From Candidatus Electrothrix aarhusensis (GTDB lineage: Bacteria; Desulfobacterota; Desulfobulbia; Desulfobulbales; Desulfobulbaceae): DNA of 43,161 bases. The position numbers were made by a program, and so were the translations under genes. A model generated the notes under the pieces. That model searched no databases. It was not told where the DNA came from and saw only the letters and a program-made list of their open reading frames with translations. The stretch is taken from the NCBI GenBank assembly GCA_004028505.1, contig MTKO01000085.1, forward strand, positions 1-43,161, written 5' to 3'. This document shows, in pieces, positions 10,601-19,267 of this stretch; positions within the stretch are counted from its first letter, which is position 1, and the number at the start of each line of letters is the position of its first letter.

Positions 10601-12204
10601 CAGCAAAGTCAAGGCGTTCCCCCTCACAGATATTGCGGGCAAGGCCTTCTGCCGTTTGCACTCTCCTCAATAATTTCTCAACAGTGGACGCACTGAAAAC
10701 AAAAAGTTCGGTGCGTTGATAATCTGCCAATAGCTTCTGTTCGCGGATTGCAGGCATCAATTTCGGGGAAGGAGCATCACCTGAAGCCAAGGCAAGGTGC
10801 GAATTAATACCGCCAAAGCCCATTCCAGAAACACCAGCTCGTAGAATTTCATGGGGCGGACGGATTTCTCCGTGCAGGAGAGGATAGAGGTTGGTTGCTT
10901 TGTTTGCAAAAACGGAATTGGGTTCAAAACAATTTGCAAGCGGAGGAAGAATCCGTTGATTTAACGCGATCACTGTTTTGATCAGGGCACCAATGCCTGA
11001 TGCCGCCTTGGTATGGCCGATAAGCGACTTTAATGAGGTTATCCCGCAACGACGAAGCGATGTTGTACCCTGTAGGGACACGGCATGCCGTGTCCCTACA
11101 CCGCTGTCCGTATTCATTGCCAGGGCTATGCCTTCCAGTTCGACTTTATCACCGACAGCCGTGCCTGTTCCGTGCCCTTCTATAAAATCAACATCGTTCA
11201 TATTCCAATCAGCTCGTTCATAGGCTCGTTGCAAGGCCCTAGCTTGCCCTTGAGCATTCGGGGCGGTCAAACCACCTTTCCCGTCTGATGAAATACCCCA
11301 ACCGTGCAATACAGCATAAACATAATCACCGTCGGCAACAGCGTCTTCGAGACGCTTCATCACCACAAAGCCGCACCCCTCTCCGGGCATAAATCCGTTT
11401 GCCCTGCGATCATAGACCCGCATATCCTCTGTGGCCAAAGCAGCGGTCTTGGCAAAACCGACCAGTTCAAAGGCGTCCAGACTAATATCCACCCCGCCTG
11501 CCAAGGCCAAGTCCATATCTCGGTTGACAAGATGTGTTGCAGCGGTTGCTGTCGCAATAATTGAAGAGGAGCAGGCCCCGTCAACAGTATAACCGCCGCC
11601 GTGCAGATCAAGATAATTACAGATTCTCCCGGCAATGGTATTGGACAGGCTCCGGCTAAGGTATCTTCTGTGATCGGCGTAAAAAAAGATTTATAATATG
11701 CCTCTGCTGTCCTAAGCAGGTCTGCGGCCTGTTCTGAAGACAAACCTTTTTCAAGGGCTGCTTTTTTCAGTACTCGACGAACAAAAGGCCAGCGGAGACG
11801 CATGCCCTCGGCTCGAGAATATTCACCAGTCAGGGTGTTTCCGAGGATGACCCCTGTTCGTTCCTTGGGCACAGATATTTTGCTGAATTTTGCATCGTTC
11901 AATGAGGCCAGAGCGACCTTGAGCGCCAGCCAATGCACAATATCAGCGGAGTCAAAGGTGGAACGAGGAATACGGTACTGAGCAGGATCAAAAGTAAATC
12001 CATCAATAAATCCGCCTTGCGGCAATATGTTTTGTCCGGTGCAGCAGGATCGAAATCGTAATAATCCGACGCAGGGAAACGGGCTTCCGGAAAAGGACGC
12101 AACTGCCGCCTTCTTGTGAGGATATTTTCCCAAAAAGAGCGAAGATCCTGTGCTCCTGGATAATGGCAGGCCATACCAATAATGGCAATCAAACTTGAAT
12201 TCAT
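4670..12204 (-). CDS. enediyne/polyene-type iterative polyketide synthase with fused thioesterase domains (four frameshifts)
   Basis: Four one-base gaps (near 12020, 11650, 10360 and 7165) split one gene of about 2512 residues; adding four bases makes the length divisible by three. Domains in order: KS with Cys in VDGACSSS (near 11573), His in EGHGTGT and in IGHTKAASG; AT with GHSLGEL (Ser codon near 10090); ACP with DLNLDSIKASEL (Ser near 8840); KR with VTGGAKGIT and YGFSNEAL; DH as a double hotdog, with DPYVKDH and later LRDALLQAGQ; PPTase with GCDLETV and WTALEAAFKAL (near 6016-5870). Two hotdog units follow, GGKVYFTN (near 5590) and NLVGNIYFSQYYSW (near 5050). The second resembles enediyne thioesterases of the CalE7/SgcE10 type. 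KS-AT-ACP-KR-DH-PPTase is the established PKSE order; fusion of the thioesterase to it is unusual. The likely product is a conjugated polyene released by the hotdog domain. The gene is last in a set with three envelope-transport genes. Breaks could instead mean a dying gene, but all catalytic motifs are intact. Confidence 0.8.
11072..11099. repeat. REP-like palindrome inside the KS coding region
   Basis: A perfect 28-bp palindrome runs from GTAGGGACACGGCA to its complement TGCCGTGTCCCTAC. It has the GTAG end typical of REP elements. It is translated in frame as part of VGTRHAVSLQG, a stretch with no counterpart between the VELEGIALAM and ITSLKSLIGHTKAA blocks of the KS. Confidence 0.8.
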
Positions 12205-12373
12205 CGGATATTTTTATAAAAGAAACCCTCCCCTGCACAGAGGTATAAGTAATTAAAGAGAGGTAACCTGTTTTCTTCATTCGAACAGGTCTTTGAACCG
12301 ATTCCCCCTTTTGCCTTTTTCTGGGAAGAGGCAAGGAACTGGCGGTGGCGGCAAGGAACAGGCTATTATTTAT

Positions 12374-13600
12374 TTAAAAAAAATATTGCAATTCAACGGT
12401 GAGCTGGCTGTCCTGTTCAAATGGTAACACAGCATCCTGCTCAGCTGCATCAAAAAGAAACAGGGCCTCCATATGCAGCTTCAGATGCTCACCAAAACGG
12501 CGATCCGCCTCTACTGAAAACATATATGTAGAAAACTCGACATCCTTCATAAGACCTGCCAAGATCTCGGTTCCGGCTGCATCGTTGAGGGCCAAGCGGA
12601 ATCCCCCTATGACATCATTATTAACAACTGTCAAGGATTTGTCCGCACGATCATCAAAGACATATTCCCCGATAATCCCGAGATCAGCCCCGCTCTCATA
12701 AATGCCGTAAAAAGTGTACTCAAAACCGCAAACTGCAGCAGCAAAGCTCCTTCCCTGGCCAGTTCGATACAGGGCTTCCCCTTTCAATAACCAATCACCG
12801 GCAGCCATTTGCACATCCAGACCGGTCTGGCCAATTTGGTGATAAGAGGGGAACAGAACAGGATGACGCATATCACCCCCCAGCAGAAGATTAGGCTCAC
12901 GAGATGTACCATTGAAATGATACAGGCCCAAATCAGCGTTACTAAAAGTATGACTATAACGCAAGGCAAAGTCAAGATGTGACTGCTCGGCAGCACTTTC
13001 GTACTGAGACAGGTTGGTATCAATGATCGGATCACTGCGAAGACGATCTTTTTCTCCAGGAAACGTCCGCTCCCGAAACCAAGGAAGAACAAAGGCCTCA
13101 ATCATGCCTTGCTTCTGCGGAACTGTAAGATGCAGCATGGGCTGCCCGAGTTTTTCCTCTCCAGTAAAATCCTCAACAGAATCTGTCTGATTGATAATAT
13201 CAACAAGATGAACAAACTCGGTAGCACCCCAGAAAACCTTGCTGATGCCAACTTGCAGCTCCCAGTCGTCAGTCGGATAGATAAAGCTTGCTTCCCGAAT
13301 ATCCCAATGGGTACGCTCATCCACATTACTGTCCAGCCGAACAAAGGATTTCAAGAGAACGCTTGATCCGCCTGTGAAGGCATGATACAGCTCAGGCTCA
13401 AGAACCACAGAGGCATTATGCTCCTGCTGGGCAGGGTATTGCGGTTTGTCCGGGAAATAACGCCCTTCAAGGACGATATTTCCAGCGAGTTCGACCCCAA
13501 ACGCCGACAGGTGAAACAGGAGAAAAAGAAAAACAAGAGGCGTTGCCGCTGTTATTAATGCGAATCGTGAATATTTTTTTCTGCGGCTCGTTATCTGCAT
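12374..13600 (-). CDS. outer-membrane beta-barrel protein (DUF1302-like)
   Basis: A 408-residue protein with a basic, strongly hydrophobic N-terminal signal sequence (RRKK, then about 18 apolar residues, cleavage likely near residue 35). Alternating amphipathic strands follow, with a terminal aromatic residue (LQYFF), the hallmark of a barrel inserted by the Bam complex. Motifs such as DDWELQVGISKVFWGATEFVHLVDIINQ recall DUF1302-type outer-membrane proteins. The gene lies between the LolA-like gene and the polyketide synthase on the same strand. Together with the RND gene this suggests an envelope route for a lipid-like product. A GC-rich hairpin just upstream (13636-13657) may lower its expression relative to the transporter genes. 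The exact cargo or pore role cannot be read from sequence. Confidence 0.75.
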   Translation of the reverse strand: MQITSRRKKYSRFALITAATPLVFLFLLFHLSAFGVELAGNIVLEGRYFPDKPQYPAQQEHNASVVLEPELYHAFTGGSSVLLKSFVRLDSNVDERTHWDIREASFIYPTDDWELQVGISKVFWGATEFVHLVDIINQTDSVEDFTGEEKLGQPMLHLTVPQKQGMIEAFVLPWFRERTFPGEKDRLRSDPIIDTNLSQYESAAEQSHLDFALRYSHTFSNADLGLYHFNGTSREPNLLLGGDMRHPVLFPSYHQIGQTGLDVQMAAGDWLLKGEALYRTGQGRSFAAAVCGFEYTFYGIYESGADLGIIGEYVFDDRADKSLTVVNNDVIGGFRLALNDAAGTEILAGLMKDVEFSTYMFSVEADRRFGEHLKLHMEALFLFDAAEQDAVLPFEQDSQLTVELQYFF

Positions 13601-13635
13601 ATCACTGCATATCAGGAATTCATGGAAAATAAATA

Positions 13636-13657
13636 ACCCCGCCCCAAGGGGCGGGGT
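13636..13657 (-). terminator. GC-rich hairpin between the LolA-like and OM-protein genes
   Basis: The arms ACCCCGCCCC and GGGCGGGGT form a stem of about nine pairs with a very small loop. On the minus strand it is followed by TTATTTATTTT, a weak U-rich tract. It lies inside the putative transport-PKS operon, so it probably acts as a partial terminator or mRNA-stabilising hairpin. Confidence 0.65.
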
Positions 13658-13681
13658 ATTAATTAATTATCTCACAATTAA

Positions 13682-14494
13682 TTATCTCGCTCTCTTCAAA
13701 CTGTTCTTATTAAAATCATTATCCGTAAGGCCTGTATGGAATCGATACGTGCTGTAGAGCAAAACTGTGGATTTACCACTCTGATGATTCATCATATGCA
13801 TTTCCCCGGCTCGCCAGTATTTACCCTCATATTGCTTATACCCCTTCATCGTCAGGGTCTTCAGCAGACTGTTTTTGCGATCATAAAAATCCACCTTTTG
13901 AATACGATACTCGTCTTTATCTCGCCACACCATCTGTCGGCTGTAGCCTGAGTTCTCCGCATCAACAGGGTAATATTCAGACACTGTGCAGGCATGACCG
14001 TCAAGCTCTTCATCTCGAAGATACTTATAGGTATATTCCTCAATCTCCTGGCTGGAAATATCCTCATAGGAAAATTCACTCCCGACAAAGGAGCCCGATT
14101 TATTGCGGGAGTTGATACGTTTCACGCGTTTCAGGGCAGGCAAGTATAACCATTGTTCATCATCACCGCTTTTATGGGAAAAGGTCAGCAAGGCTGTCCC
14201 TCGAATATCGCGAGGCGTGTGAAAAACAGACAGGCTCTTGTCGCCGTCACCTTTTTTTTCCAAAACTTTATTAGTCACCTCCCGTCGGCTCTCCTGGCCA
14301 TTTCTGTTCCGCAGAATCATCACCATATCAGTAACCAAATCTCCAAAGCCCTGATCGCGGCGTTCAGCTTCCATAATAATAGCCAAACCTTTTTCTTCAG
14401 GAGTCTCTGCCCGACTGATTTTTTCGCAGAGTGGTGAAAAAAATATACCGAGTAGAAGCACCACTACTCCAGGCCAGTCTGTAAAAAATTTCAT
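13682..14494 (-). CDS. outer membrane lipoprotein-sorting protein (LolA-like)
   Basis: A 270-residue exported protein. The start at ATG 14492-14494 is chosen because AGAGGA lies seven bases upstream and it begins a proper signal peptide (hydrophobic core, cleavage likely after SRA near residue 29). The mature part follows the PF17131 pattern of outer-membrane lipoprotein-sorting proteins, with DMVMILRNRNGQESRR, DIRGTALLTF, QWLYLPALKRVKRI, GSEFSYEDISS and KVDFYDRKNSLLKTL. This family is structurally related to LolA/LolB and is commonly encoded beside MMPL-type RND transporters, where it is thought to shuttle a hydrophobic ligand across the periplasm. It sits 58 bp downstream of the RND gene here. 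Confidence 0.88.
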   Translation of the reverse strand: MKFFTDWPGVVVLLLGIFFSPLCEKISRAETPEEKGLAIIMEAERRDQGFGDLVTDMVMILRNRNGQESRREVTNKVLEKKGDGDKSLSVFHTPRDIRGTALLTFSHKSGDDEQWLYLPALKRVKRINSRNKSGSFVGSEFSYEDISSQEIEEYTYKYLRDEELDGHACTVSEYYPVDAENSGYSRQMVWRDKDEYRIQKVDFYDRKNSLLKTLTMKGYKQYEGKYWRAGEMHMMNHQSGKSTVLLYSTYRFHTGLTDNDFNKNSLKRAR

Positions 14495-14552
14495 AAAACT
14501 ATCCTCTTGTTCTGAATAAGATATTCCCCCTTTGCTCGGGCCCGAAAAAACA

Positions 14553-16895
14553 TTAATCAGTCTGTGCGGGAACAGATGATATAGATGGTGCAGATGGTGC
14601 AGAACGATCGAATTGTAACAGCAGGACAGGAAGAAAAAAGAAATCAAGCAACAGAGCAAAGCTGATGGTGATTGCTGTCATGCTGCCCATATGCGCATTA
14701 ATTTGAAACCCTGAACAGGCAAGAACGATAAAACCGCCGACCAGAGTCACTGTAGAAATCCACATAGGAGCGGCAACGGTCCTGAAGGCAAAACGAATAG
14801 CGTCTTCCGGAGACATAGCCTGTTCAGTTCTTCCCCGCTGATATTTAGAAAGAAAATGAACTGTATCGTCCACAACAATACCCATAGTCATGGCGATGAG
14901 AACAGAAACCGCGAGCCCGACCTGCCCGACGGCATATCCCCACACCCCAAAGCCCATAAATGCCGGGGCAATATTGGGGATCAGGCTGAGCAGACCCAAT
15001 TTAACGCTCCGCAGAACAATGACCATAATTATCGAAATAAGGCCCAGAGCAAATAAAGAGGAAGAAAGCATGGACTTAATATTGCGCTCCGAAAGGTGAG
15101 CAAACATCATGGTTACACCAGAACCCTGTGTATACATGGAAGGCGGGGCGTTTTCCTTAAGCCATCCCCGACCTGCAACTTCCAGCTCGCGCATCTCCCT
15201 GGTACTTGCCCCGACAAGAGAAACAGTCATTCTGCTGGCTGATTTATCAATATTGATTCGGTCGTTTAAATCCAAACCAAAGGGCAAGTTCATCTCATAC
15301 AAAAGCAGATATTGGGCTGCCAGATTCCGCTCTTCCGGGAGCCGGTAGTACACAGGATCGTTATCATGCATGTTGCGGTTAATCTGTTTCATGATGTCCG
15401 TAAAGGTGTATACATGACAGACATACTTTTGACGGCGAAACCAATCGGCAAAGGCCTCAATTGTGTGCTGATACTCGGGTTCGTTGACTCCTCCTTCTCC
15501 TCCTGAATTGAGATCCCAGTCAATCATGTACATACCGGTCAGGTTCTCGGCGGTAAAATCCGTGGCGCGGCGGAAGTCAAAATGCGGACTGAAAAACTTA
15601 ACAAAATCATCATCCAGCTGAATACGAGAAATCCCTGTGGTGGCTCCGATGATCATGATGATCATAGTCCAAAAAATCGCGGTGCGTCTGCGCACGATAA
15701 AATCGGCAAGGCGCTCATAGATGTAAGATGAAGGTGAGATGGATGGAGATGACTTCGCCGCTTTGAGCGGCAAAATAGCGGCCAAGGCTGGCAGGAGCAA
15801 GACTGAATAAAAAAAAGCGGCAATAATACCCATTGCAACAACATTGCCAAGATCGCGAAACGGAGGAGCATCTGAAAAATTCATGGTCAGAAAGCCCACA
15901 GCTGTGGTCAGGCTGGTAACCAGCACCGGTTGAAAATTGATCCTGATGGAATGCTCAATGGCCTGATGCCGGTCAAGTCCGTTTCGCATCTGGTGAAACA
16001 TGGTGGTCAGAATATGGACGGAATCAGCAACAGCCAAGGTAAGTATAATGGTCGGGGCATTGGCTGATGCAGGATTCATGGGAATACCCAGCCAGCCAGC
16101 TAAGCCGAGCCCGGTCAGGGTGGAAAAAACAATCACCAGAAAGGTTAAGCCCATACCCAGTGCGGAACGCAAACAGATGGCCAGTATTAGAAGAAGAAGC
16201 CCGCACATAATAGGAACCAGCAGCGTGATGTCCTCTTCGGTAGCCTGCTCAAAGGTCGTATCAATCATCACCACCCCGGTGACATAGATATCCAGCTGGG
16301 GATATTTCCGCTGCATCTCAGCCTGTAAGGCATAAGCCGCTTCAGAGATCGTATCTGAAACCTTACCGTTTTCATCCGGCTTAATAACATTGACATTCAC
16401 ACCGGTTACATGGCCGGAGAGAGAAATAAGGCGTCCTTTCAGCAACGGCTCGTTCAGAGCGATGTCACGTACTTCCTGAAGTTGCTCATCAGTGAGCTGT
16501 TCTGCATTCTCCACCAGATCTTCAACGATCAGATCATCACCCTCTACCTTGGTATGCTGATAGTTGGTTATGGAATCTACTCTGCTAGAATAGGGCATTT
16601 TCCAGGATTTTTCCGTAAGATCCTGTACAGCACCCAGTACATCACGGGTAAAGACATTTTTGGATTTCGGAGCAATCGTAAAAAAGACGTTCTCGAACTT
16701 GGTATAGGTCTGCTCCAAGGCGTTAAAGGCCTGGAGTTCAGGATTGTCCTCGGAAAAGAACATCCGGCTGTTGCTGGAGAAGGTAAGAAAACGGGTACCG
16801 TAGCCGGTTCCCGCCACAACGAGCAGGGAAAGGAGAATCAGCGGAATGCTGTATTTGATGACAAATCGGCCTAGACGTGCTTCAAATGTTTTCAT
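14553..16895 (-). CDS. RND/MMPL-family transporter
   Basis: A 780-residue inner-membrane protein with the duplicated RND layout: one N-terminal transmembrane helix, a large periplasmic domain, a block of helices (about 215-385 with LLVPIMCGLLLLILAICLR, ALGMGLTFLVIVFSTLTGLG), then a second copy (about 400-770). The two central blocks carry NAPTIILTLAVADSVHIL and AMTMGIVVDDTVHFLSKY, where the acidic residues match proton-relay positions of RND pumps. It belongs to the MMPL/HpnN-like branch that exports lipids. The start has AAGGA at good spacing. It is the first gene of the set ending in the polyketide synthase. The cargo is inferred from neighbours only. Confidence 0.9.
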   Translation of the reverse strand: MKTFEARLGRFVIKYSIPLILLSLLVVAGTGYGTRFLTFSSNSRMFFSEDNPELQAFNALEQTYTKFENVFFTIAPKSKNVFTRDVLGAVQDLTEKSWKMPYSSRVDSITNYQHTKVEGDDLIVEDLVENAEQLTDEQLQEVRDIALNEPLLKGRLISLSGHVTGVNVNVIKPDENGKVSDTISEAAYALQAEMQRKYPQLDIYVTGVVMIDTTFEQATEEDITLLVPIMCGLLLLILAICLRSALGMGLTFLVIVFSTLTGLGLAGWLGIPMNPASANAPTIILTLAVADSVHILTTMFHQMRNGLDRHQAIEHSIRINFQPVLVTSLTTAVGFLTMNFSDAPPFRDLGNVVAMGIIAAFFYSVLLLPALAAILPLKAAKSSPSISPSSYIYERLADFIVRRRTAIFWTMIIMIIGATTGISRIQLDDDFVKFFSPHFDFRRATDFTAENLTGMYMIDWDLNSGGEGGVNEPEYQHTIEAFADWFRRQKYVCHVYTFTDIMKQINRNMHDNDPVYYRLPEERNLAAQYLLLYEMNLPFGLDLNDRINIDKSASRMTVSLVGASTREMRELEVAGRGWLKENAPPSMYTQGSGVTMMFAHLSERNIKSMLSSSLFALGLISIIMVIVLRSVKLGLLSLIPNIAPAFMGFGVWGYAVGQVGLAVSVLIAMTMGIVVDDTVHFLSKYQRGRTEQAMSPEDAIRFAFRTVAAPMWISTVTLVGGFIVLACSGFQINAHMGSMTAITISFALLLDFFFLPVLLLQFDRSAPSAPSISSVPAQTD

Positions 16896-17333
16896 CAGCT
16901 TGTCCTTTTTTTATCGCCTGTGTCAGAGTACCCGGCAGGTCGCGATGTGTATTTATTATACAATTTTACTTCCTACATAATGATATTACAATGTTTTTTA
17001 TATAAAAAAAATTGTACAACTAGACAAGAAAGCACATGTCCCCTGATTGCCTTTCAGAACCCCCGAAAAATACAACACTCCTCCTCATCGTAGACTGAAT
17101 TGAGTATCAAAATTAAGACAGATACCACATAGAGTTTTCTTGAGATGAAATTAAAGCTATAAAAATAAATAATTAAAATAAAAAACTGCGTATTTCTCCA
17201 GAATATCTTTCAGAAAGATAAAAATGTAAGGTACAGGAAAGAAAAATTATTTTTTATAAAAAAACATCGCAAAAAGACGAAAAGAGGGTAATTAACTTTT
17301 TCTTCCTGTTGTGTTACCCAAAAAGAGATAAGC
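16896..17333. other. AT-rich intergenic region with likely promoter of the transport-PKS operon
   Basis: There are no coding signals. On the minus strand a perfect TATAAT lies at 16955-16960, about 60 bp before the RND start, but its -35 partner (ATCATT or TCATTA) is poor, so the promoter would need an activator or another sigma factor. The rest is AT-rich with runs of A and a TTGTACAA palindrome near 17011-17018. Confidence 0.4.
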
Positions 17334-18380
17334 TTATGTCATCAACGTGGTGGGTAGCGTGCAGGGCTGACAAATCTCCGCAATCGCGACCGTCACATTG
17401 GGGAATTTCATTTTTTGTACCAGCAAGGGACCGTTGCCGGAACTCAAGATCGCTGCTGGCTCAGCCACAGCCTTGGCTCCAGTGGCGCGAAGAACAGCAG
17501 CAGACGCTGCTACCCCTTCAACCTGGTTTAGTTGATCAGGGCTATAAAAATCAAGGGGAAGGTTCTGGGCATGAGCAAAGGCGAGCAGACCCGGCTCATC
17601 GTTTTTCAAATCGATTGAGGCCAGATTGCGGACAGACTCTCGGGCCAGCTCATGGGTTCGGCACGCATGATCCAAGGCCTCGCTGATCTCCTCTGCCGGG
17701 GTATTGCGATTGCAGCCGATGCCAGCCACTAAAGCCTTGGGGTAAAGCAGTACCGCGCCTCTATCCTGATCAGTACGGCAACTGACGAGCAAATCAGCAG
17801 TATCCGGGGTTTTGCTTAGCATGATGTCCGGGGGAAAAGGTGGGAGCGGGTACTCACTGTACAGGGTAACCGAACCGGTATTGACCAGCTTTGCCATGAC
17901 ACGGGTCAGGCCCTGTTTATCCGTCACCGTAAACCCCATATCGCGACACCAGATATCAAGGGCGGTGAGCCCTAAAACATCGGATGCCGTGGTAATCACG
18001 GCCTGCCCTCCGAGTAAATTAGCGACCTTTTGCGCCAAGGCATTGCCTCCGCCCAGATGACCGGAAAGGAGGGAAACCGCAAAGTGCCCCTGCTCGTCAC
18101 AGACCACCACTGCCGGATCAACCGTCTTGTCCTGAAGCAACGGGGCGATACTGCGCACGACAATGCCGGTGGCCATGATACAAATCAGGCTGTCGTGATC
18201 TTTCCAGGCCTGCGCCAGGGTTCGGTGAATATTGCCTTGACTGGTGATAACAGTGCTTCCGGGCAGAAGGGTGGTGAGGCGTTGGGCGAGTTGTTTTCCG
18301 CCCTTGGTTAGGGGTATTATGCTGTGGGTGATGGCATGTTTTTTTTGGGGGGAGTAAAACGTAGGGTGGGCAACGAGCAT
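17334..18380 (-). CDS. cbiG: cobalamin biosynthesis protein CbiG (cobalt-precorrin-5A hydrolase)
   Basis: The protein is about 348 residues from ATG 18380. CbiG opens the lactone ring of cobalt-precorrin-5A, releasing acetaldehyde, in anaerobic corrin synthesis. Seen: the N-terminal domain (PLTKGGKQLAQRL), the middle domain with CIMATGIVVRSIAPLL and GHFAVSLLSGHLGGGNALA, and the C-terminal domain with VAGIGCNRNTPAEEI and the ending EPAAILSSGNGPLLVQKMKF. The N-terminus is unusual: the only ATG before the conserved part lies inside a REP-type repeat (18361-18457), and an in-frame alternative at 18467 reads the entire repeat as protein. The native start seems to have been replaced by the repeat, and no ribosome-binding site is evident. 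No other cobalamin genes are nearby, though the corrinoid protein AcsC/AcsD encoded in the window needs the cofactor. Confidence 0.88.
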   Translation of the reverse strand: MLVAHPTFYSPQKKHAITHSIIPLTKGGKQLAQRLTTLLPGSTVITSQGNIHRTLAQAWKDHDSLICIMATGIVVRSIAPLLQDKTVDPAVVVCDEQGHFAVSLLSGHLGGGNALAQKVANLLGGQAVITTASDVLGLTALDIWCRDMGFTVTDKQGLTRVMAKLVNTGSVTLYSEYPLPPFPPDIMLSKTPDTADLLVSCRTDQDRGAVLLYPKALVAGIGCNRNTPAEEISEALDHACRTHELARESVRNLASIDLKNDEPGLLAFAHAQNLPLDFYSPDQLNQVEGVAASAAVLRATGAKAVAEPAAILSSGNGPLLVQKMKFPNVTVAIAEICQPCTLPTTLMT

Positions 18381-18457
18381 AAACAAGAACAACGTTGGCA
18401 ACGCGACAGTTTTTTCATCAAAACAGATTTGGATGAACGAAATATTGCCCACCCTAC
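18361..18457 (+). repeat. REP/BIME-like repeat, copy 1
   Basis: This 97-bp unit is bounded by GTAGGGTGGGCAAC at the left and TTGCCCACCCTAC at the right, which are inverted to each other. Its interior (AACAACGTTGGCAA, then CATCAAAACAGATTTGGAT) is shared with copy 2 at 19059-19155. It lies against the transposase stop and covers the 5' end of cbiG. Confidence 0.85.
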
Positions 18458-18463
18458 CAGGTT

Positions 18464-19012
18464 TCACTCGCCAATATCATGATCTAAAGCAGCAACCGCT
18501 CCACCGCCCCAGTTTACAGGATAAAGACCTGCTGCCACATAACGATGAAAGGTTGAATACGGCCAGTCCTTGACCCGACCTACCAAGCCGTGCTTTACCG
18601 GATTATAATGAATATAATCCATATGCGCCTGATAATCCTCCTCATCCCGAATCAAATGCTCCCAGAACCGTCTTTGCCATACGGTACTTTCCCGATGTTT
18701 TTGTTTGGAAGCATTCATCCATTCGGGTTTATGCAATGTTGTTTTGGTCTGCTTGGAAAAGCGCGATTTGATCAGACTCCAGCGTTTTGAAAAATCAGCA
18801 TCTTCTTGGGGTAATGTCCAGATGCAATGCATATGCTCCGGCAATAACACCCATGCGTCAATGCAAAAAGGGTGCTTTTTTCTCGTCCGTTCAATTTCTT
18901 GTCGCAATATTTTCCGGCATTCGGGTTTATCAAAAAGATGCCGCCGCCGAAAGGTCACCACCGTAAAAAAGAAGGTTCCACCCGGCAAAAACGCTCGACG
19001 ATAATTTGACAT
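18464..19012 (-). CDS. REP-associated tyrosine transposase (RAYT, Y1 HUH family)
   Basis: A 182-residue single-domain transposase of the Y1/TnpA-REP family, which cuts and joins single-stranded REP hairpins. Seen: the HUH-type metal motif PEHMHCIW (H60, H62) and the catalytic tyrosine region MDYIHYNPVKHGLV (Y133 or Y136), with a WPYST motif near the C-terminus. GGAGGG lies five bases before the ATG. The gene is flanked on both sides by near-identical repeats (18361-18457; 19059-19155 and a partial copy to 19210), the usual arrangement of a REPtron. The length is normal for the family and no residues appear lost, so it may be active. Confidence 0.93.
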   Translation of the reverse strand: MSNYRRAFLPGGTFFFTVVTFRRRHLFDKPECRKILRQEIERTRKKHPFCIDAWVLLPEHMHCIWTLPQEDADFSKRWSLIKSRFSKQTKTTLHKPEWMNASKQKHRESTVWQRRFWEHLIRDEEDYQAHMDYIHYNPVKHGLVGRVKDWPYSTFHRYVAAGLYPVNWGGGAVAALDHDIGE

Positions 19013-19058
19013 TCATACCCTCCAGCCCAAGTATTTTTAGGCGTATCACGTATTCAAC

Positions 19059-19155
19059 GTAAAGTGGGCAATGGACAATAACGGGAACAACGTTGGCAAT
19101 GAGTCAGCTTTTTTATCAAAACAGATTTGGATAAACGAAATATTGCCCACCCTAC
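19059..19155 (+). repeat. REP/BIME-like repeat, copy 2
   Basis: This unit has the same orientation and length as copy 1. It begins GTAAAGTGGGCAAT, so its left arm has degenerated, and it ends TTGCCCACCCTAC. The two copies bracket the RAYT gene as direct repeats. Confidence 0.85.
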
Positions 19156-19160
19156 CGGGC

Positions 19161-19210
19161 TTTTTCATCAAAACAGGGTTGGATGAATGAAATATTGGCC
19201 GCCCTGCTAC
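19161..19210 (+). repeat. partial REP-like repeat, copy 3
   Basis: The right half of the same unit is repeated again directly after copy 2. It starts TTTTTCATCAAAACAGGGTT and ends GGCCGCCCTGCTAC, with several substitutions. Confidence 0.7.
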
Positions 19211-19267
19211 TTGGAGGAAAAATAACAGTTCAAACCGCCGGAATAAAAAAACCGACGGCCTGCTCCC

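Noticed and set aside
10189-11564. Plus-strand open frames opposite the KS and AT regions
   Set aside because: They mirror high-GC codons of the real minus-strand synthase and show no protein motifs.
7165-12020. Frame breaks in the polyketide synthase considered as programmed frameshifts or selenocysteine
   Set aside because: None of the breaks is an in-frame UGA at a conserved Cys, none has a slippery heptamer, and four programmed shifts in one gene is implausible.
16896-17333. Search for a riboswitch or tRNA in the long gap before the RND gene
   Set aside because: No cloverleaf, no conserved riboswitch core and no strong stem was found; the region is simply AT-rich.
17309-17686. Plus-strand open frame over the 3' end of cbiG
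   Set aside because: Antisense shadow; the minus strand matches CbiG throughout.
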